Shown here: positions 41,429 through 53,800 of the stretch, piece by piece | Numbering within the stretch: the first letter of the stretch is position 1 | How the letters are laid out: each line of letters begins with the position of its first letter | Assembly: GCF_030867095.1 (NCBI RefSeq) | Contig: NC_081835.1 | Location: forward strand, 19,848,501 to 19,912,500 | Source: Alligator mississippiensis | Taxonomy: Eukaryota > Chordata > Crocodylia > Alligatoridae | Length of the DNA stretch: 64,000 bases | Direction of reading: 5' to 3' | Notes under the pieces: generated by a model | Databases searched by the model: none | What the model saw: only the letters and a program-made list of their open reading frames with translations | What the model was told of the DNA's origin: nothing | Position numbers and translations under genes: made by a program

Positions 41429-42679
41429 CTTCTGAAAATCTTTTCTCCTCAAATTCACCACATCTGGCTGTTACTGGCGGTAAGGGCCATCATGCAGGCA
41501 ATATCCAATGCCCCATTTTTTCCAATGTTTTATCTAACCCTGCTTAGAGCAGGGTTAACAGTGGTTAAAATGCTGACTCCTCACTGAAATTAGAACTTCT
41601 CCTGCTGATGCTGCAGAGAGCGGCAGCAGTAGAAAATCTGAGGGGGAAAAATCTCATGTAGCTCTAAAAAATCTGACAGAGAGACAGTCTAAGAAACTGG
41701 CACAAAATATTATAATGCCAGTGAGAAAAGCCCCTGAGGCTTAGCACACAGGCTCCTTGAAGGCAGGTCAGCTTGTCAGAAATGGGACAGGCAATGAGTC
41801 ATAAAAACAATTTAAGGTAAAGGCACTTTTTTTAACGTTTGCCAGCAAAACTGAGTTAATGAGGATCACTTTGTGTATGTCACCACACACACACTCACTC
41901 ACTCACTCTCTCTCTAATCCTCCTCAGTTCCACAACAGAAAGCTTCCTGAGTTTTAATAGGACCCTGTTCCCTTAATATCTATTTATACAACCTTCCTCT
42001 TCTCCACATATAGCCCAAGAATCCCCCTGCCATAGTGCTATGGCATTTCTGAATGCTGTAAGGCAAAGCAAGAGAGAGTTAGCACAGAATTTCCTGGCCT
42101 TGGACAAAGGGGAGGCGAGAAGGATGGGGAATGTCTCACTGAAACATTAACTTGCTGTTGGCCCTTTGGTTAAATTCCCAGCTGCAAATGTCTTCCAGCA
42201 TCAGCAGCGTCAAGGAGACACTGTAAAGAAGATAGCTGCCAGCTGGCACCATAGAAAGGAGAATCTGCGGAATACCAGGGCAGGAGAGAAATTAACCTTC
42301 AGATATTCCATAGTCACTGGTCCCTGTCCAGAGGGTCAAGTGCCTCTCTCACCATCACATACGTATTTGGTATATAGGTGTTCCCATGGCAAAGGCACTG
42401 CCAGCAATGCGGGGGGGGGGGGGTGAACAGCTGTTGGAAGTGACCGTGCCTGCCTAGTGGAAGACAAAGTCAACACCACCCTCCTGAGTCAGGAAACATA
42501 CAGGACAATGGGAACACTGAGCTACACCATCAAATCAATACAAGGGATCAAATTGAAATGCTCCATGCAGCAAAGTCATGGGAATCTCAGCACCAATCTG
42601 CAGGGCCTAACAAGATAACGTGTCGCATCTCCTTAGGAACTGGAAACAGGGAATGACCTCCAAATGGCCAGACTGGCTC

Positions 42680-45600
42680 CTATATCTTGGGCCTCTTAGC
42701 AGGAGATTCTCCTTCCTCTTTCTTCAGCCACTGGTGCATTACATTTGCACTGGTTCTTTTGGGTGTAGCAGCTTGGATGAACTGACTGGACCACCTGGGC
42801 AGGTCGTCTTCCTGTTTCTTGGGAGATTTGTTTTTTAACCAATCCAGCATCATTTTACTGCTGGCGCTGGCTTTGGTCTCCTGGGAGGACAAATGACAAA
42901 CACAGAAATAGAAGTAGCAGAGAAATACCAGGTCATATACAAGGGACATCAGCAAATTCATGCTGGTACTGGCATCCAAGAGCTGGGCCCCAGATCCACA
43001 GCCTGCAGAAGGTTTCACAGGTAGGTTCCCAACAGGTTCATCCCAAGCTCCATTCAAAGGGGAATACACCTCATGAAGTAGGAGGCCCATGACTGATTTC
43101 TGTAAGAGTGGGGGAGGGAGCAGGAATCCCTAATGGCCCTTTACTCTCTGACATCTCCCCCCCACCAGCTGAAGATGGGTAGCAGCCTGCAGTCTCTTTG
43201 GTACCTGTCAGCACCATCTTCTGACAGAAAGGGCTGCCCTGAATTATTACAATGCACAATCTCCCTCCCATGCCAGAAGCAGAATGGCTGTTGGCTTGGC
43301 TCAACAAGTGAGCAAAACATGGGGTTTATTCACTCACAGTGCTCAACTGTCCAAGATCATTCTGGTCTTAAAGATAACAGAACTGTGAAAGGTGGAGGGC
43401 AACACTTCTCTAACAGGTGGGAAAGTTTAATGATGCGTGCATCAGGAAAAGGGAAATCCCTAGCGGGAAGACTACAAACAGAACAAATCTTTATCTTCAG
43501 ACAGTATTAGGGTAGGGAGGCCTGATTCATGTCTGGCCCTGGCTCTCACCTGCTTGAGTCCTAGCTCAATGGGAGTGAGGCATTCTGGTGTGTCGTTCCG
43601 GGAGTTGCTCACCAGGGTGGACACTGGGTAGAAAGTGATGTGCTCCGTGGGCTGTATAAGCTTAACTGCTTCCTGGGTTGGCACCTCTGCAAAATCCAGC
43701 CATTTCCTGATGGCCTCATCCCCATCTAGGATAGCTGGCATCCTACATGAGGGAAGAGACCTTTAGATCATGCTGATGCATGGAACTTGCCTGCCACATG
43801 GTAGAACTGAGTCATCTGGGGGCAAGCCAAGCTAAGTGCCAGCATTAACAGATAGCTGACTGCAGGTACATCAGGACGAACCATGTTGGCAGCAACTCCT
43901 CATATGTAAACAGCAAGCTGGGTGGCATGGAGACCCCACTGCGGAGCCAGGGAGAAAGGACTAAGCAATACATAGCTTGTTTGTGAGGCTGGCAGCATAT
44001 TACTTTCATTAAAGCAGCCCCCAGAAAAGGTCCTGATTGACAGTCATTAAACAGGCCTGTAGGCAATCCCACAGTGACTTATGGGAAGGGCAAGATTCAG
44101 TGAACCCAAACATGTCAGTCACATGCTAATGCGTGTCCTAGGGGGTCAGGTGAAAGAAGCAGGAAAGAGTTTCTGGCCTGTGGGTTCCTGACTGCCAAGG
44201 CTGTGCATTTATGGGAACGTAGTCACGCTACCTGCTCCACATGGAAAGGAGAAGAGGAAAGGTTTGCCCTTTCCTATACTTCCCACTAGTCTTAGCTGCC
44301 CTATAGTATGCTCTGTAACCCATACCGGCCAGTCTCACTTGCCTGTTATGGATGAAGCTTATGGCTTTGGAAGCATTCACTGTAATGATGGTGTAGGTGT
44401 ACAAGGGATCCCCTCCATTGGGAGGCTGCCAGCAATCAAAAATCCCAGCCATGGTGAGTAACTTCTTGCCTTTCCATTCCTCCTCCTCATTGCCCTCTTC
44501 CTCCTTCATGTCTGACTGGAAAGGAAGATCAGGCACAATCACTATCTTACTAACCCCAGCCCCGTGTTATGCCGTTTCAACATAAAGGCCTTTAAAGGGC
44601 AGCTGATGCCTCACAGAAAATGCTAAACCCAGTGCAGGTCAGTGTCTGAAGGCTCAACTACTATTTTAACTGCTTTTCTCTGTTTAGGGACCTTCCCACA
44701 AAAGCTCCACTAGGAGCCACATCTTCCACTGCTGCTGCTTCCCCTCCCAAAGCCAATACCTTCCACCTGCACAGCATAACCTGTCACTTTAGAAATGACT
44801 GCAAAGCTGCAGGAGACAGGAGAGGATAAGCAGAAGTAGCAGATCAACTCTCTCATGAGACAAATCAGGTGTCCAGACAAAAATAAAAGAGCGAGGTGGC
44901 AGAACGTGACAGGCAGAATCATTTCTGCGATCATCTAAAGTGATTCCCTGTGAGATTCAAGCCATGGGAATTCTGTGTGCTCAGCACCCCTCAGGATCAA
45001 ACTCACAGATCAAAGGGAGCTTGCAGTGAGCTACATAGAGGCCACCCACATATTGCAGCTTGACAGGTTTGTTTTGCTGCATTTCCGGGGTTTGTCACTC
45101 TGGGTGCTAATAGGCAGCACCCCACACCACCAAAGGCTTCTTTCCACCTGTCTCACTGCACGCACAGCCTCCACTATGAGTGTTTCAACCCTGAACACAG
45201 CTGAAAAAAAATGAGCTCTGTAACCCATAATTAATATTTCTGAGCTGTTCTGGAACAGGAAATCGCCAATGGCTTAGTAGCAAATGCCTAAACACCACCA
45301 GGCTGGGAATCCAGTACCATTTCTTGCTTAGTCTGTGGGAAGTAAATGAAATAGGGCTGCTTCTCTCCATTGCGTTGCTGCCACTCATAGAATCCATCCG
45401 CCAGCACGACGCAGCGCCTGCCCTTGACAAGAGGGCCCTTTGAAGAGAGAAAATTTGACCATGTCACAAATGAAAGCAGATGGCAGACTGGGATGTACTG
45501 ACATCAAAGAAAGCTGCTTGGTGGGGGAGAGAGGAAGGATGACACGATGGCTTAAATGCACGGAAGACCTTGCTTTTTGACACATTGCATTTTCCTGCTC

Positions 45601-48600
45601 ATCCTCAAATGCTCAGGTATTAGGTCTGTGGATCTGCACTGGGGGTCACATAAACCTATGTTTTGTTTTCAGGGCTTATGTTAGCATATAAATGCTTTAA
45701 CAAAAGAAGAATCTCATCCCATATGGCAAACTGCTGCGTAAGTGGCTTCTGCACAATGATTCAATGGGTTTTCACCCAGACACATAGCAGTAAATCAGTG
45801 GTAGCATGTGACATTGGTCCCAGTGCGAGGTGGAAATGTAGCCATTCTATTCCACTCAAGAAGTTGTGTTAATAAAAATAGGTCACTGGGGCAACTGGAG
45901 CTTTGTCCATTGCCTTCCCTGGCATCAGGGAGAGAGAGAGCTTAAATAAGCCTTGAAGAGTCTTTGCAAGGGTCCATGATTCTCTCTCTTGCTGAAAGTC
46001 ATGAGTTGTAAAGCAAAATAATTCTCTGTGTCCTCACCTCCACTCCTTGCATTCTTCAGCACTTGGAAGAATGCCCCAATTCCTTCCTACAGACATTTCC
46101 CCCACTTCCACATAGCATGCCAGGATGCCCATCTTCCAGCTGAAAAAGGCTGGCTAAGTCTCCTTACAGAGCCCGCTGTGCCACTGCTAAATTGGCTTGA
46201 CAAGCTTTTATTAATTTCACATAGCATTTTATTCCCGAAAGAGTTGTATGCAGGCAATGCTGCCTTTGTTTTCTCCAGCCTGACCGGTACTTGAACCAAA
46301 CAGCAGGTTATATCAAGGCCACCCTGTCAAGTGCAGCATGTGAAAAGCCATTACCTGACGAGTTCTCCTATTTCATGGAAATGGAGATGCTGGTTGTACA
46401 ATGTGCAAATACAAAGGACTTTTTCTAAACACCTGGGGCAACAACAGCCAGTACTTGTTAGGGAGAGCCTCTAGCTCTGGTCTCTAGCTTACCAGGTGGT
46501 AGTAGCACTGCTGGGAGTTGATGATAGCAAAAATTTCCCCCATTGGTTCATAGAAAAGTCTGGCTGGTAAGGACCTCTGGAGGTCATCTAGTCCCATCCC
46601 ATCCCCCCCCCCATACTAATTTGACCATGGGGTAAAATTCCTTCCTGACCCTGAGCAGACAGGCAAGACCCTTGACCAGGAATCTCTGTGTTGTGGTACC
46701 AGAAGGAGCACTGGCACACCCCAGTCAAAATCCTTTTGTTAAATGCAAAGATACTGTAGACTCACCCTGTAAGAGAGTTTCTCCATCATGGTGTCACTGC
46801 GACAGTTGAAGGTGCTGTACTGCATCTTGGAAGGATTATCTTCTTTAAACCAGGCCGGGACCAGTCCCCAGCGCATAGGCACCAGGACACGCTCTGAAGG
46901 GTCAGCATCCTTCCACATAAAATAGAAAAGCACCTTATGCCAGCACATGTATGAGTGGAAAGCAAATTTCAAAGTAATCAAAGCATCTTGCAGCTTGCTG
47001 CCTTTGTATTGTACAGTGGAGGCTACAAACCTCACAGCAAACTCAGCTACTGCAACTGCTGGCAGAGGGCCTACTGAGAAAAAAGGAACTTATAGATAAC
47101 TCGTTAAAATAACGCAGCACACATTAAGCAGAAAGTCAGATTACTTTCTCTGCCAGGAATGTAACTGTGGATTGCTGCTCTGTGAATTACATTCCTGTCA
47201 CTTCCGTTTTGTACGAGTCTGCCTGGATACAGTCGGTGCAGATGGAATATGGCTGCCATTCCCAAGTGATGCAAAAATAATCAGTATTACTACTTCTACG
47301 AAGGAGTTATTAAAGTATGCAATAATTAGCATACGGTAATATTTGTTTGAGCAAAATAACCGTACGTGGTTGGGTATAAGGAAAACCCCCACATAAATAA
47401 CGTTATTTATATTTAATGACAATATCTCGAGTTCTCTTCCAAATTCAGCACCCAAAAAGGCCGAGCAATTATGCCACCTCTGAGCCCTCCCCTTTATAAT
47501 GAACAAAGAAAAAGGGGAACATTCAATCTCTTTGATCAGCTTAATTAAAAACATTCTTATGTCACAACCAATAATTTGGTCTTTATTAACCTAGTATTTA
47601 AATTCAGGGTACTTTCACTTTTTGTAGAGTAACTAATGTTTGTATATTTTCTCGGTTTGGACAATGGAAACGCACTAGTGGGTTTCACTTCTGCTTCACG
47701 TGAATTTCACTTTGTAATTCTGAGGGCGCCAATGTTTGGATGGCCAAAACCACAGAGAAGAGTTGGTATTTCCCCCAAACTACACAAATTTTAAAGGCAA
47801 AGACGTGCATTTCTGTACGTTACATATAACTTTTCAGTCCTTCAAGCGCATCAGAAAGACGAAAAGGGCAGAAGATGACCCGGTTCAGCATTGAAACAGA
47901 GCGTGTCCTACTGTCACTAAATCGTGAAGGAGCAGAGACAAGAGTTGAATAAAGATGACTGAAGTAACAGATGTTTCCCGGAGCTCATGATGTAATGCTT
48001 CAAGCTTTGGCACTGTAATCTCATCAACTATTGCAGGGGATGACATGGGGTTTTGATTAGAGCATGCAGACGGGAAGGTGAAGGGGAAGTGGTTTTCAAA
48101 TGTCACGTTTTAAGACATGAATATACTTGTAATTTTTAAATTTGCACGCGTGCTTTGATTTGGGACCCGAAAGAGATGGAGCATTTTGCAGGGTCACCTT
48201 TAAACACCTGTGTAAAACCTTTGCAGCAGGGAGGTGATTCCTGACATTTCAGCAGAGATCTCATATTACTTTTTCTTTTTTTTCTTTACTGTAGAAGGAG
48301 CGCACACTGAAGCACACACCACAAACGTGGCAAACAGGGGTACTGGTCCTGCAAACATCCTGTGAAGTGAACGTTAACGGTAGGAGCCTGGGGACACACA
48401 AAACGGAAAGCAAACCACTCTTGCTCAGAGACCGCAGGATTCAAACTGTAATGCTCCCCAATGAATGTAAAGATGTTGATATCAAATTGCTCAGCAACCA
48501 GTTGTGAACTTGTCACTCCCTTCTAACTACTGGTCGCTGAACAGAACCTACCAGCAAAGCTACAGAAATGTAAACCCTGTTTCATCTCAAGGCTTGCAGT

Positions 48601-49655
48601 AGCAATCTGATGAATAAATGCAAAGAATATTACTCAGCTATGATGTTTCTCTAATACCCTAATATATTAATATCTAATAATATATGGGAGATGACATAAA
48701 ACAGCTGCAATATTATTAATAAATAGGAAAGGTGCAACCCCAGATGGTCAAAACCTGCCAAAGCAAACTGAAACCCATGAAACATACTTGAACTAAGACT
48801 TAAAACAGTGATTCTCAACCAGGGTGCCCCCACTGTTAGGTTTGCAACCATGCCCCACAAAATAAACCCAGAGACTGCCAACAGAAACCCGAAGCTGTGG
48901 TCTTTCTGAGGTCTTTGCAGGGGAAAAACTGCTCGATTTCCCCAGAGTCAAAAAAAGCATGGAAAAACGAAGAGCTGGTGGTTTCCGAGGGGTGCCTCGA
49001 GTCTGAAAAGGGCCGAGAACCTCTGACTTGAAACCAGGTCTCTGCGGTTCCACCGAAACAACAGGAGAGCCCAGCACCGGGGCAGCAGCGGAGCCGTGCG
49101 CGGGTCCCCAGCGCCTGCTCCCGCACAGAGGAAGGCGACGGTGCGGCGCCCTGAGCGATGGACGCCGCCGCCCGCTGCGGGGCAAGCGGAGAGTTCAGAG
49201 AAGACTTGGGGCGGGGGCAGCGGGGCAAGGGAGCGCCAGAAGCACGACTGCGCCCCGAGGGCTCTCCCCAGCTGCTCCCTTGGTCTAGGGAAGCCATCGC
49301 CTCTCCCCAGAGCGCGGGCCCGCCTTCAACTGGGACGGCTCAGGAGGAAGGGGAAGGGGAAGGGGAAAGGGAAGGGGAGGCCTCGCGGGCGGGCCGGGGG
49401 CTCGGGCCCACCCAGGAGCGGGCGTGGGGGCCCGGCGGAGGGGAGGGGAGGGGAGGGGAGCGGGGCGGTCACCTGGTGCAGGTGGCGGCGGGCCAGCAGC
49501 ACGGGCCCGTAGGCCTGGGGCCCGCGGTTGTAGGCGGGCCGGTAGCGCTGCGGCTCCCTCCACTCGGGCAGGCGGCGGCGGCCGCGCCCGTCCCGGTAGG
49601 CGCAGGCCCGGCGCAGGTTGTCGGCCGCCAGGCTGCAGGCCACGCGCCCGCACAT
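42680..49655 (-). CDS. HMCES: HMCES, SRAP-domain abasic-site shield protein (complete CDS, 6 exons)
   Basis: Covalently crosslinks abasic sites in single-stranded DNA at replication forks and shields them from error-prone repair. Coding exons in transcript order: 49473-49655, 46766-46909, 45318-45437, 44343-44515, 43550-43742 and 42680-42880, joining in frame to 337 aa (human about 354). The catalytic Cys2 is in MCGRVACSL. Other SRAP active-site residues are visible: N96 in [10 protein letters not shown]127 in ADGFYEWQQ and the conserved His in [12 protein letters not shown] (about residue 205). C-terminal [10 protein letters not shown] and HQWLKKEE resemble the short motifs of the human tail, which includes a PCNA-binding motif. 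The segment between exons 3 and 4 is short and acidic ([10 protein letters not shown]), unlike human. Intron 4 uses a GC donor. The start codon lies in a CpG island about 750 bp from the COPG1 3' end. Confidence 0.97.
46543..46735 (-). mobile_element. CR1 LINE 3' end in HMCES intron 2? (between exons 2 and 3)
   Basis: The plus strand reads TCATAGAAAAGTCTGGCTGG, AAGGACCTCTGGAGGTCATC, TAGTCCC and later GTAAAATTCCTTCCTGACCC. This is the reverse complement of a sauropsid CR1 3'UTR ending in CTATGA. It lies between exons 2 and 3 of HMCES, about 30 bases beyond the exon 2 donor at its high-coordinate edge. Confidence 0.75.
48806..49025. mobile_element. HMCES: Non-autonomous hAT-like element (family 1, copy c) in HMCES intron 1
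   Basis: The left end is CAGTGATTCTCAACCAGGG. The right end reads CAGAGGTTCTCGGCCC on the other strand. The element is flanked by ACTTAAAA (48798-48805) and ACTTGAAA (49026-49033), an 8-bp target duplication with one mismatch. At about 220 bp it has no coding capacity. It shares its ends with the 6745 copy. Confidence 0.78.
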
Positions 49656-50260
49656 GGCAGCGACCCGCACAGCGCCCCGCTGCCCGCCCGGCCCGGCCCG
49701 GCCCGGCCCGGCCCTAGCTCCGCTCCGCTCCGCCGCGCCGCGCGTCCCGCCCCCGTGCCCGCGCCCGCGCCCAGAGGCGTCTTCAGTGCAAGAAATAGTG
49801 GGGGGGCGGACACGCGCAGTGGGTGCAGGGCAGGGCAGGCGTGTCGTGTGCCCCCCCGGCCCCGAGCTGAGCTGCAAAGAGCAAGGGGGCGGGGCGGGGC
49901 CGGGCCGGGCCGGGCGGCAGCGCGTCTCCTGCCCCTCCGAGAAACAGCCTACGCTGCTCTACGAGCCGGTCCTCCGCACCAGCCCGGGGAGGCGCCGCGG
50001 CCGGGGCAGCCGAGTCGGGGACAGGCGAGGGAGGGGCGCGAGGCACCGCGCTTCCCTCCGACGCGCCGGCGAGCGGCCGCCCCGGCCTTGGCTGCGTCTG
50101 AGGGCATCCGCGCCGCGGGGCCCCGGGGGCCGGGGTGGGAGCGCGGGCGGGAAGCAGGAGCTCCTGCAGACGCTGCGACACCGGCGGGGGGGGTGAGCAC
50201 TGACAGATGCGACCAGCGGTGTGGGTGGTGGTGTCTCCGCAGGTGCCTCCTCCGCATCAC
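49060..50260. promoter_or_regulatory. HMCES: CpG island with HMCES promoter, between HMCES and COPG1
   Basis: CG-rich DNA surrounds the HMCES start codon and fills much of the roughly 750-bp gap to the COPG1 poly(A) site. GGCCC repeats occur at 49687-49712 and again near 49888-49917. No TATA box was seen, so a dispersed CpG-type promoter is likely. Confidence 0.75.
49344..49462. repeat. Purine-rich GGGGAA and GGGGA repeats beside HMCES exon 1
   Basis: GGGGAA-type units lie at about 49344-49380 and GGGGA units at about 49437-49462 on the plus strand. The nearer tract begins about ten bases inside intron 1, so the transcript carries CCCCT repeats directly after the first 5' splice site. Confidence 0.85.
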
Positions 50261-50404
50261 CAGTGTCCGAGGGCAAGCTGGCCTTGCCGACTTGCCCTTA
50301 GGGAGGCGCATCGCCTGGGAAGAGGGTCGGCCTGTCATGTTCAGGTGAGATACAAGCGGAAAGGAGCCAAATGCTAGAGCCCGGTTCACAGGGAATGTTA
50401 TCCT

Positions 50405-50845
50405 TTTAAAATGACCATATCCCTTTTTATTTTGGGGGCCTTTCAAAGACATAAAAACACTAGGAGAAATTAGAGGATGTAACACACTGATTTCACAGGT
50501 TCCCACTGAGCGCTGCCCAGTGGCTGGGCTACCATGACAGGAACAAGTAAAAGGGGTTTCGTTGGCAAAACATTGCAAACTGCTGCTGTATCCAGCAACT
50601 TGGTACGATGAAACAGGCAGACTTTGTAAGACTAATCAAATGTTTCATAAAACGTATTGGGGCTTACAAACACCATCCTTGTATTGCAAGAACTCCAAGT
50701 ACCCATCCTAATTTTACTAAAGAAAAGAAAGCTGCTGTAAGGAGTATGATTTCCATTCAGTGTCCAGAAAAAAAGAGAGCAGATCGCCAAATACATCCTC
50801 CCTTTATGGGCCTTGCACGTCAGAGAACAGTTCCAGATGGGCAGT
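50405..50845 (-). other. COPG1: COPG1 3'UTR
   Basis: About 0.44 kb from the stop codon to a minus-strand AATAAA at 50426-50431 (CCAAAATAAAAAGGG). No repeat seen within it. Confidence 0.7.
50426..50431 (-). terminator. COPG1: Poly(A) signal AATAAA for COPG1
   Basis: TTTATT on plus, about 415 bases past the stop. It is the first canonical hexamer seen after the gene. Confidence 0.65.
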
Positions 50846-53800
50846 TTAGCCAACGGAGGCCATGACAACATCCACAGGAAGCTCTTCTCCGCTGCGGGCC
50901 GTGACTTGCATCGTCACCGTATCTGTCAGGACGAGACGAGAACGCACCAGGAGGTCGTGGCCACCCCGAAACACACCTGGGACACAGAAGAGATGGAGAG
51001 AGAATTAGGTGCTAGCAGGTCCCTGGCTCACCCACCCAATTCTAAGGGTACCATGCCTGGAGCAGACATAGATCTCCAAAAGAAGGTCAGCTGAAGACAG
51101 GCACAGCTGGATGGCTTTGAACCTCACAGGAACACATTAAGACTGAGTTGATCACTAGCATAAATCTAGTACAAAACCTGCCAAACCAACTTAAGTTTAC
51201 TTCTCTGCTTTTAAGTCTAAGATACCACAAGACATTCCCAATTTCATTATGAGCTACATCTCCTATAAACAACCTCAACCTGTAATTCAAAACAGATGAC
51301 AGAAGTTGTGGGGAGTGGAGAGTGTGACAGGGACAGACAGATTTATGCATCTTATACAGAGCTCTGGCAATTGAGGGACAGACAACACACGGGATGTGCT
51401 AACAGCATGCCTTGAGCAGGCAGGTCCACGTGTCCCAGAAGTGTCACACAAGACAGAGCAAAGATCCCCGCCAACAGCTTACCTGCAAGGTACAACGTGT
51501 GGGAGTTCTTGTTGTCTGGCACTTTATCTGAGCGTTCACATGGCTGCATCCCCAGGAACTTCACAATATTACTGACTGCCTCTGTTTAGAGAAATAATGA
51601 AGTATCATAAGCATTTTTCTTGACAACCCCTGGAGGTGACGCAACCCTCCTAACATAAAAGACAAGCTCCTTGCCCCAAGAGGATTACCCTATAGCTCTA
51701 CAAGGTAGCTCTTACTACATGTGTTTGAACAGGCCCCAACTCACTGTTAGATAACTTTGGACACTATCACAATCCGAAGCAGGAGCGAGCTATAGGACAG
51801 ACAGGCTCAATCTTCCAACCCTTTAGGCTGGATGAGTGGCATCAGGGTGGTCATCAGGTGCAATCCAGCACCCCCACATCCAGCCCCATGCCCCTGAACC
51901 AGCCTCATGCAGCAAGGCATGTAGGGCCTCATCATCCAAGTCATGGGACTCCCCACAAGTCTGGGAATTGGGCATCAGAGGAAAAACAATTAACACAGCC
52001 ACTACCTCCCTTGCCACCACATTTCCAGACACCTGGTGAGCCCTGTGGGCCTGATGACATGGCCAGAGGTTGAACTGTTACAGGGAGAGAAAAGGGCAAT
52101 AAACTTAAGACTAATTCCCAGCCTACCACATCCAGAACCCCTAACACAAAACAACATAAGGCCTTGGCATATAGGGCATACTAGGGGGGTTTTAGGAAGA
52201 CCCCAAAGAAAGTGACAGCTGAAGAGGTCCACAATTCAGACCTTGCCTCTTGCTGGGAGGGAAATGCTAGGAAGTCTGCTAGGATCAGAACCTGCCTTAC
52301 CTTCCAGTGTTTTAATGGTGGATAAAGTGAAAGTCTCTTCCTTTTCATACTCATCGCCCACTTCATCCCAGGCTGCTCCAAAATTTGGTTTCAGAACCCT
52401 TTGGATGTGATCCGCTACTGTGACCTCGATATCTTCAAGCTGATGGTGAAAAGGAAGTTTAACCAAAATAAAAATGTTCCCAGTTTTACCCTCTACAGCA
52501 GAGAGCTGTAAGCCTTCCTTCATTATAGTCAAGCAGTCACATTCATGTTTCACCACAGCTTTCCTTGGCATTAGTGCCCTGTCCCCTTTCGAGGTGGCTT
52601 GACCAATACCATTTTGATACCATTTGTTTGCTGTGGGTAATGGAGCTGGAAAAGCCATCGGGTCCACCATGCCCAGGGTTTGATGAACCAATTTCCTATT
52701 TTGAGCATAGTTCTTAAACCTGCTACAAATGAAAGTGTGAAAGAGATCCAAGAGAATGGACAACACAAAAATAAAAATTCAACAAGAGATGTCAGTGCCT
52801 GGACTTGCATTTCTGGTACACACAGAAACTTCCTTGGAGTTGGCTTCCCAGTTTGTACCATGAGGCCCAAGGAAGACTGAAGTTATACGGACAAGAGTTA
52901 TATGCTGTGTTTGGAAAGGATCCTGCATGCATCAGTGTTGTAACTACTACCCGTCACCATCCAGCACTTCACATTATTCCAGTCACATTTTGTGAGATGC
53001 AGAACTTGGGTCAAGGGAGGAGACTCCCCCACTGGAGCATATTAGAACTGGTCAGCATCCTGCATTAATTTATATATTCCTCTGCAGGAGTGCAGTCATT
53101 ATCTATTCATTATTATAGTTTAATGGAATATATTTGCTATTTCAATTCACTCAAGTGCCTTAGTAATGGGGGGAGGGGAGGAAAGGCTCTCTCAATCTGG
53201 CAAAAGATGAGCATCTCACCATGCTGTTCCCCTTGCAGAATCCTCCCCACCCCTCCTGGCTTGATGCACTTCACACTGCTTTTCCAGCGATTTGTGCTGA
53301 CTCACTGCCCAGTGGTTTCTATAATCAAATGCTAAACAGCATCAGCAGAGGAAAGGGCAGGGGATGCATGGCAAACAACTACTGCAGTCAGAACAGGTTA
53401 AGGTTCAGTCACGTCATTCCCGTCCCCCTCCAAAGGGCACGTTACCCCACCCTGTAAAAAGCAACTGAGGCTCTGGTCTGAGTGCAAAGCAACTTCTCCG
53501 CAGTGGTAACACAAAACTCAGCAACGAAATCAGATTATGCACTCAGAAGTCCTGCCTGGATCTGGTAATAGGCTCAAACAGAACCTTTTACAGAGGCTGT
53601 TAATACAGGCCAGAAGGCAGTCACCCCTTGCTTCCACGTTTGAGGGCCAAAGCAGCCACATGGCATGGGAGGCTGCAATGGACGTCCCCTGGTACCAGAG
53701 CCAGGAGCTCCACAATGAATGGCTCTGGCACATGAAGAGATGCTCACTGAGCACTAGAGGTGGCCAAACAGCATCCTTCATTCATTAAACCAGCTCCACT

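Larger units (their letters stand above)
40956..42679 (-). other. HMCES: HMCES 3'UTR
   Basis: Runs from the stop codon to AATAAA (minus strand) at 40977-40982, which is followed in the transcript by a GU-rich stretch (GTGTGTGTC). It includes a 10-bp stem hairpin at 41535-41557, a 13-bp tandem duplication at 41403-41428, a CA/CT simple repeat at 41884-41916 and a C tract (transcript sense) at 42411-42423. Confidence 0.65.

Noticed and set aside
49158-50348. 396-codon plus-strand open frame opposite HMCES exon 1
   Set aside because: Runs antisense through the HMCES exon and promoter island with Gly/Ala/Arg/Pro bias; no motif.
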